Below are positions 4,532-6,616 of a stretch of 6,616 bases of DNA, piece by piece. Source of the stretch: Clostridia bacterium. Its GTDB lineage: Bacteria > Bacillota > Clostridia > Oscillospirales > Acutalibacteraceae. Under the pieces are notes generated by a model. It was not told the origin of the DNA. It ran no database searches and was given only the letters and a program-made list of their open reading frames with translations. The stretch covers positions 1-6,616 of the forward strand of contig CAAFXD010000159.1 of the NCBI GenBank assembly GCA_900766945.1, given 5' to 3'. Position 1 is the stretch's first letter. The number at the start of each line of letters is the position of its first letter. A program made the position numbers and the translations under genes.

Positions 4532-6616
4532 CTTCGGTTATGCGTATCGCACGGGATTGCGCGACAATGCATTATTTGCGACAATCAACGCGGTTTTGAT
4601 GTTCTTTTCCTTTTGCTTAACACCGATACTGTGCTTCCGTGAGAAAACAAGCGTCAACCGCGAAACCGGCCAAATCACGAGCATCAATTTTAAAGAGAAG
4701 TATACATTTTTGTTTTCCGACAGTATGGGCTATATGCGCTATATGGTCATTGCGGCGCTTTTGGGCATCGGGCTTTTAATGGGCATTGCGACCTTCCGTT
4801 TTATCACGGGCAAAAAGACCGTCAATGTCTATTACAGCCTCGGCATTAAGCGTACAAGGCTGTTTACGGCAAAATATTTGTCGGGGCTCACGCTCGTCGG
4901 CTTGTCGGTTGCCGTGCCGATGCTCGTCGCACTCCTTGTGAACTTGGTCGCGCTCGGCGCAAACCGCTATTTGTTCACCGCATTTTTCTATTTGCTGTTC
5001 GGTATGTTCTCTGTGGTGGCGTTTTCCTATACGCTGACCGCTGTGGTGTTCACCACCGTCGGTACGGCATTTGAGGGCGTGCTGTTTTCGGGCATTTTAC
5101 TGCTGTTCCCCGAAATTTTGCTCACCTGCTTACAGGTATTCATTCGTAAGTTGGTGCTCGGTACGCCGCTGGGCAGTGATTTCTCCAACAGTTATATGTA
5201 TATGGGTGAAACCACAACGGAAACACTTTCCAAACAGTTTGCGCAGTTTAATCCGCTTCGCTATATGTCAAAAGGCTTGTATACCTATTCGCAAGGCGGC
5301 GCGGTCGGCAAATTGGTAGATTACAATAACGGCGGCAATATGATTGCGTGGAAAACGCCCGACTTTTTGGTGCCGATTCTCTGGCTGCTTGTGACAGCGG
5401 CGCTGTTCGCCTTCGGCGTGTTCTTCTATGAGCGCAGAAAGGCGGAAATCGGCGGCTTTATCGGCAAAAATAAAGTGCTCAATTTTGTCGGGATTTTCCT
5501 CGTCGGTATTTTCGGCTTTGCGACGGCGTTCGATTTGTTGCAAAGCAAAGGCACGGCGATTGCCATCGCGGTCGGTGCAGTCGTATTTGTTGTGATTTAT
5601 GCAGTTTTGAGTTTGGTTTTGCTTCGCAATGTGCGGCAATTCGTCAAGGATTTACCCGCTTTGCCCATGCAGTTGGCGTTGACCGCGCTGATTTTCGTGT
5701 TCTTTGCCACGGGCTACTTCGGCGCGGCAAACAAAATCCCCGAAACGGCAGACATTGTCTCGGCGCAAATTTCCCTGCCGTATCAAAACTATCAGTTGCA
5801 GTCGACGGGGAATTATTACGGGTACTATGTTGCAGGTATACAGGTGGCGGATACCGCACCGAAGGGCAATTATACCGAAGAAAAGGACATTGAATTTGTC
5901 CGCGGTGTGCACAAAATGCTGGTGGAGGCGGGCAGAACCGACCCAACTGTTTTAAACGAGAACTTTAACGGCGTGTACCCCGTGTCCGTCAAAATCGCGT
6001 ATACCCTTAAAAACGGCAAACAGATTTTGCGCAATTACTACGGCGTGTCCGAGGACATTTTGCACGCCTTACAGCAGGCGGACAAAACCGCCTATCAGCA
6101 AAGTGTGCTCAACCGTATTTTCAAAGACGAACTCAAAAAGGTAGAGCAACCGAAAGCTGACGGGATGAACGGTACGCTTTCCAACGGCGATATAACTGCT
6201 TACAACGAATATCGCAAGATTCGCGCCGTGCGCGAAAGCGAGGACATTCGCCTTTACAACAAGACTTTGACCACGGAAACAAAATTGGAACTGACCGCCG
6301 AACAGCGGCAAACCTTGCTTGACTGCCTGTATAAAGATTTGTCGGCGCAAACGCCCGAAAATCACTATAACCCGCAGGAAAGTCTGGGGCTGATTACCTT
6401 TAACCTGATTTATGATGCGGAAGATGTATTTGACGGCACCGAACAATCGAGCGTAGTCGTACCGGAGGGCGTCACCGCCGTGTACGGTGCGGAGGATGTA
6501 ATTGTTGATACGGTTGGCGGCGAGGACGGCGAATTTACCGAGGACGATGTATTTACCGGAAAAACCACGACAGACAGCTTGCCGAACTTCTTCATCACCG
6601 CCGATATGGTCAACAC
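4503..6616 (+). CDS. Large ABC-2 type permease with C-terminal extracytoplasmic domain (3' end outside window)
   Basis: This is the membrane subunit partnering the preceding ATPase. The frame from the ATG at 4503 stays open to the right edge, giving 704 codons with no stop. About nine hydrophobic segments are visible (residues about 24-45, 79-101, 125-151, 157-184, 190-213, 288-308, 325-345, 352-374 and 389-409). The stretch NVYYSLGIKRTRLFTAKYLSG (about 108-128) resembles the cytoplasmic coupling segment of ABC-2 permeases, where a 'LPI-R-LF-KYL-G' pattern is usual. From about 411 on the protein is soluble. With the N-terminus inside and nine segments, this part lies outside the membrane. It is Tyr/Asn-rich at first (QNYQLQ, GNYYGYY) and strongly acidic from about residue 640 (AEDVFDG, GAEDVIVD, GGEDGEFTEDD). 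I do not recognise the domain with certainty; a C-terminal DUF of clostridial ABC permeases (possibly DUF6449) is my best guess. Substrate unknown. Confidence 0.85.
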   Translation, partial: MTSPKSLQNNFGYAYRTGLRDNALFATINAVLMFFSFCLTPILCFREKTSVNRETGQITSINFKEKYTFLFSDSMGYMRYMVIAALLGIGLLMGIATFRFITGKKTVNVYYSLGIKRTRLFTAKYLSGLTLVGLSVAVPMLVALLVNLVALGANRYLFTAFFYLLFGMFSVVAFSYTLTAVVFTTVGTAFEGVLFSGILLLFPEILLTCLQVFIRKLVLGTPLGSDFSNSYMYMGETTTETLSKQFAQFNPLRYMSKGLYTYSQGGAVGKLVDYNNGGNMIAWKTPDFLVPILWLLVTAALFAFGVFFYERRKAEIGGFIGKNKVLNFVGIFLVGIFGFATAFDLLQSKGTAIAIAVGAVVFVVIYAVLSLVLLRNVRQFVKDLPALPMQLALTALIFVFFATGYFGAANKIPETADIVSAQISLPYQNYQLQSTGNYYGYYVAGIQVADTAPKGNYTEEKDIEFVRGVHKMLVEAGRTDPTVLNENFNGVYPVSVKIAYTLKNGKQILRNYYGVSEDILHALQQADKTAYQQSVLNRIFKDELKKVEQPKADGMNGTLSNGDITAYNEYRKIRAVRESEDIRLYNKTLTTETKLELTAEQRQTLLDCLYKDLSAQTPENHYNPQESLGLITFNLIYDAEDVFDGTEQSSVVVPEGVTAVYGAEDVIVDTVGGEDGEFTEDDVFTGKTTTDSLPNFFITADMVN

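Noticed and set aside
5071..5319. Plus-strand open frame of 82 codons inside the permease region
   Set aside because: It lies wholly within the continuous permease frame, has no ribosome binding site and its translation is Arg/Cys-rich without domain character, as expected of a shadow frame.
6069..6616. Minus-strand open frames near the right edge
   Set aside because: They are antisense to the permease's soluble domain, lack ribosome binding sites and show no recognisable family. The plus-strand frame is continuous and makes sense as protein.

Overview
The window reads as an ordinary stretch of chromosome from a low-to-mid-GC Gram-positive anaerobe. It is most likely a gut-type Clostridia (Oscillospiraceae/Lachnospiraceae-like). 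The grounds are the strong AAGGAGG-type ribosome binding sites, a canonical sigma-A promoter, an MtaB-type tRNA methylthiotransferase, a CmpB/TMEM229-family small membrane protein of a type common in Bacillota, and an ABC ATPase plus very large permease gene pair typical of that phylum. The exact taxon cannot be fixed from this sequence.

Layout. Bases 1-915 hold the 3' two-thirds of a MATE-family multidrug/cation antiporter cut by the left edge. It is followed after 41 bases, on the same strand, by a complete alpha/beta-hydrolase (957-1736), so the two may be co-transcribed. On the minus strand, convergent with the hydrolase and overlapping its end by 24 bases, lies a small cysteine-rich membrane protein of the CmpB/TMEM229 family (1713-2123). 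It is divergent from mtaB (2188-3489), whose product is a radical-SAM enzyme that methylthiolates t6A37 in tRNA. A rho-independent terminator follows mtaB. Immediately after it a near-consensus promoter starts a two-gene ABC exporter unit: an ATPase (3623-4531) and a large permease (4503 to the right edge), overlapping by 29 bases.

The permease frame stays open for 704 codons to the window end. It has about nine predicted membrane segments in its first ~410 residues and then at least ~295 residues of soluble domain, most simply placed outside the membrane.

How the genes relate. The MATE pump and the ABC pair are both transport systems, but nothing shows a shared substrate. mtaB is a translation housekeeping gene and looks functionally independent. 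The most interesting non-coding region is 3506-3625: terminator, promoter with an inverted repeat between -35 and -10, and a second inverted repeat in the leader. Together these suggest that the ABC operon is controlled by a dedicated repressor not present in the window. I see no RNA genes, CRISPR arrays, insertion sequences, origins or attachment sites. There is no gene-free stretch longer than about 135 bases.
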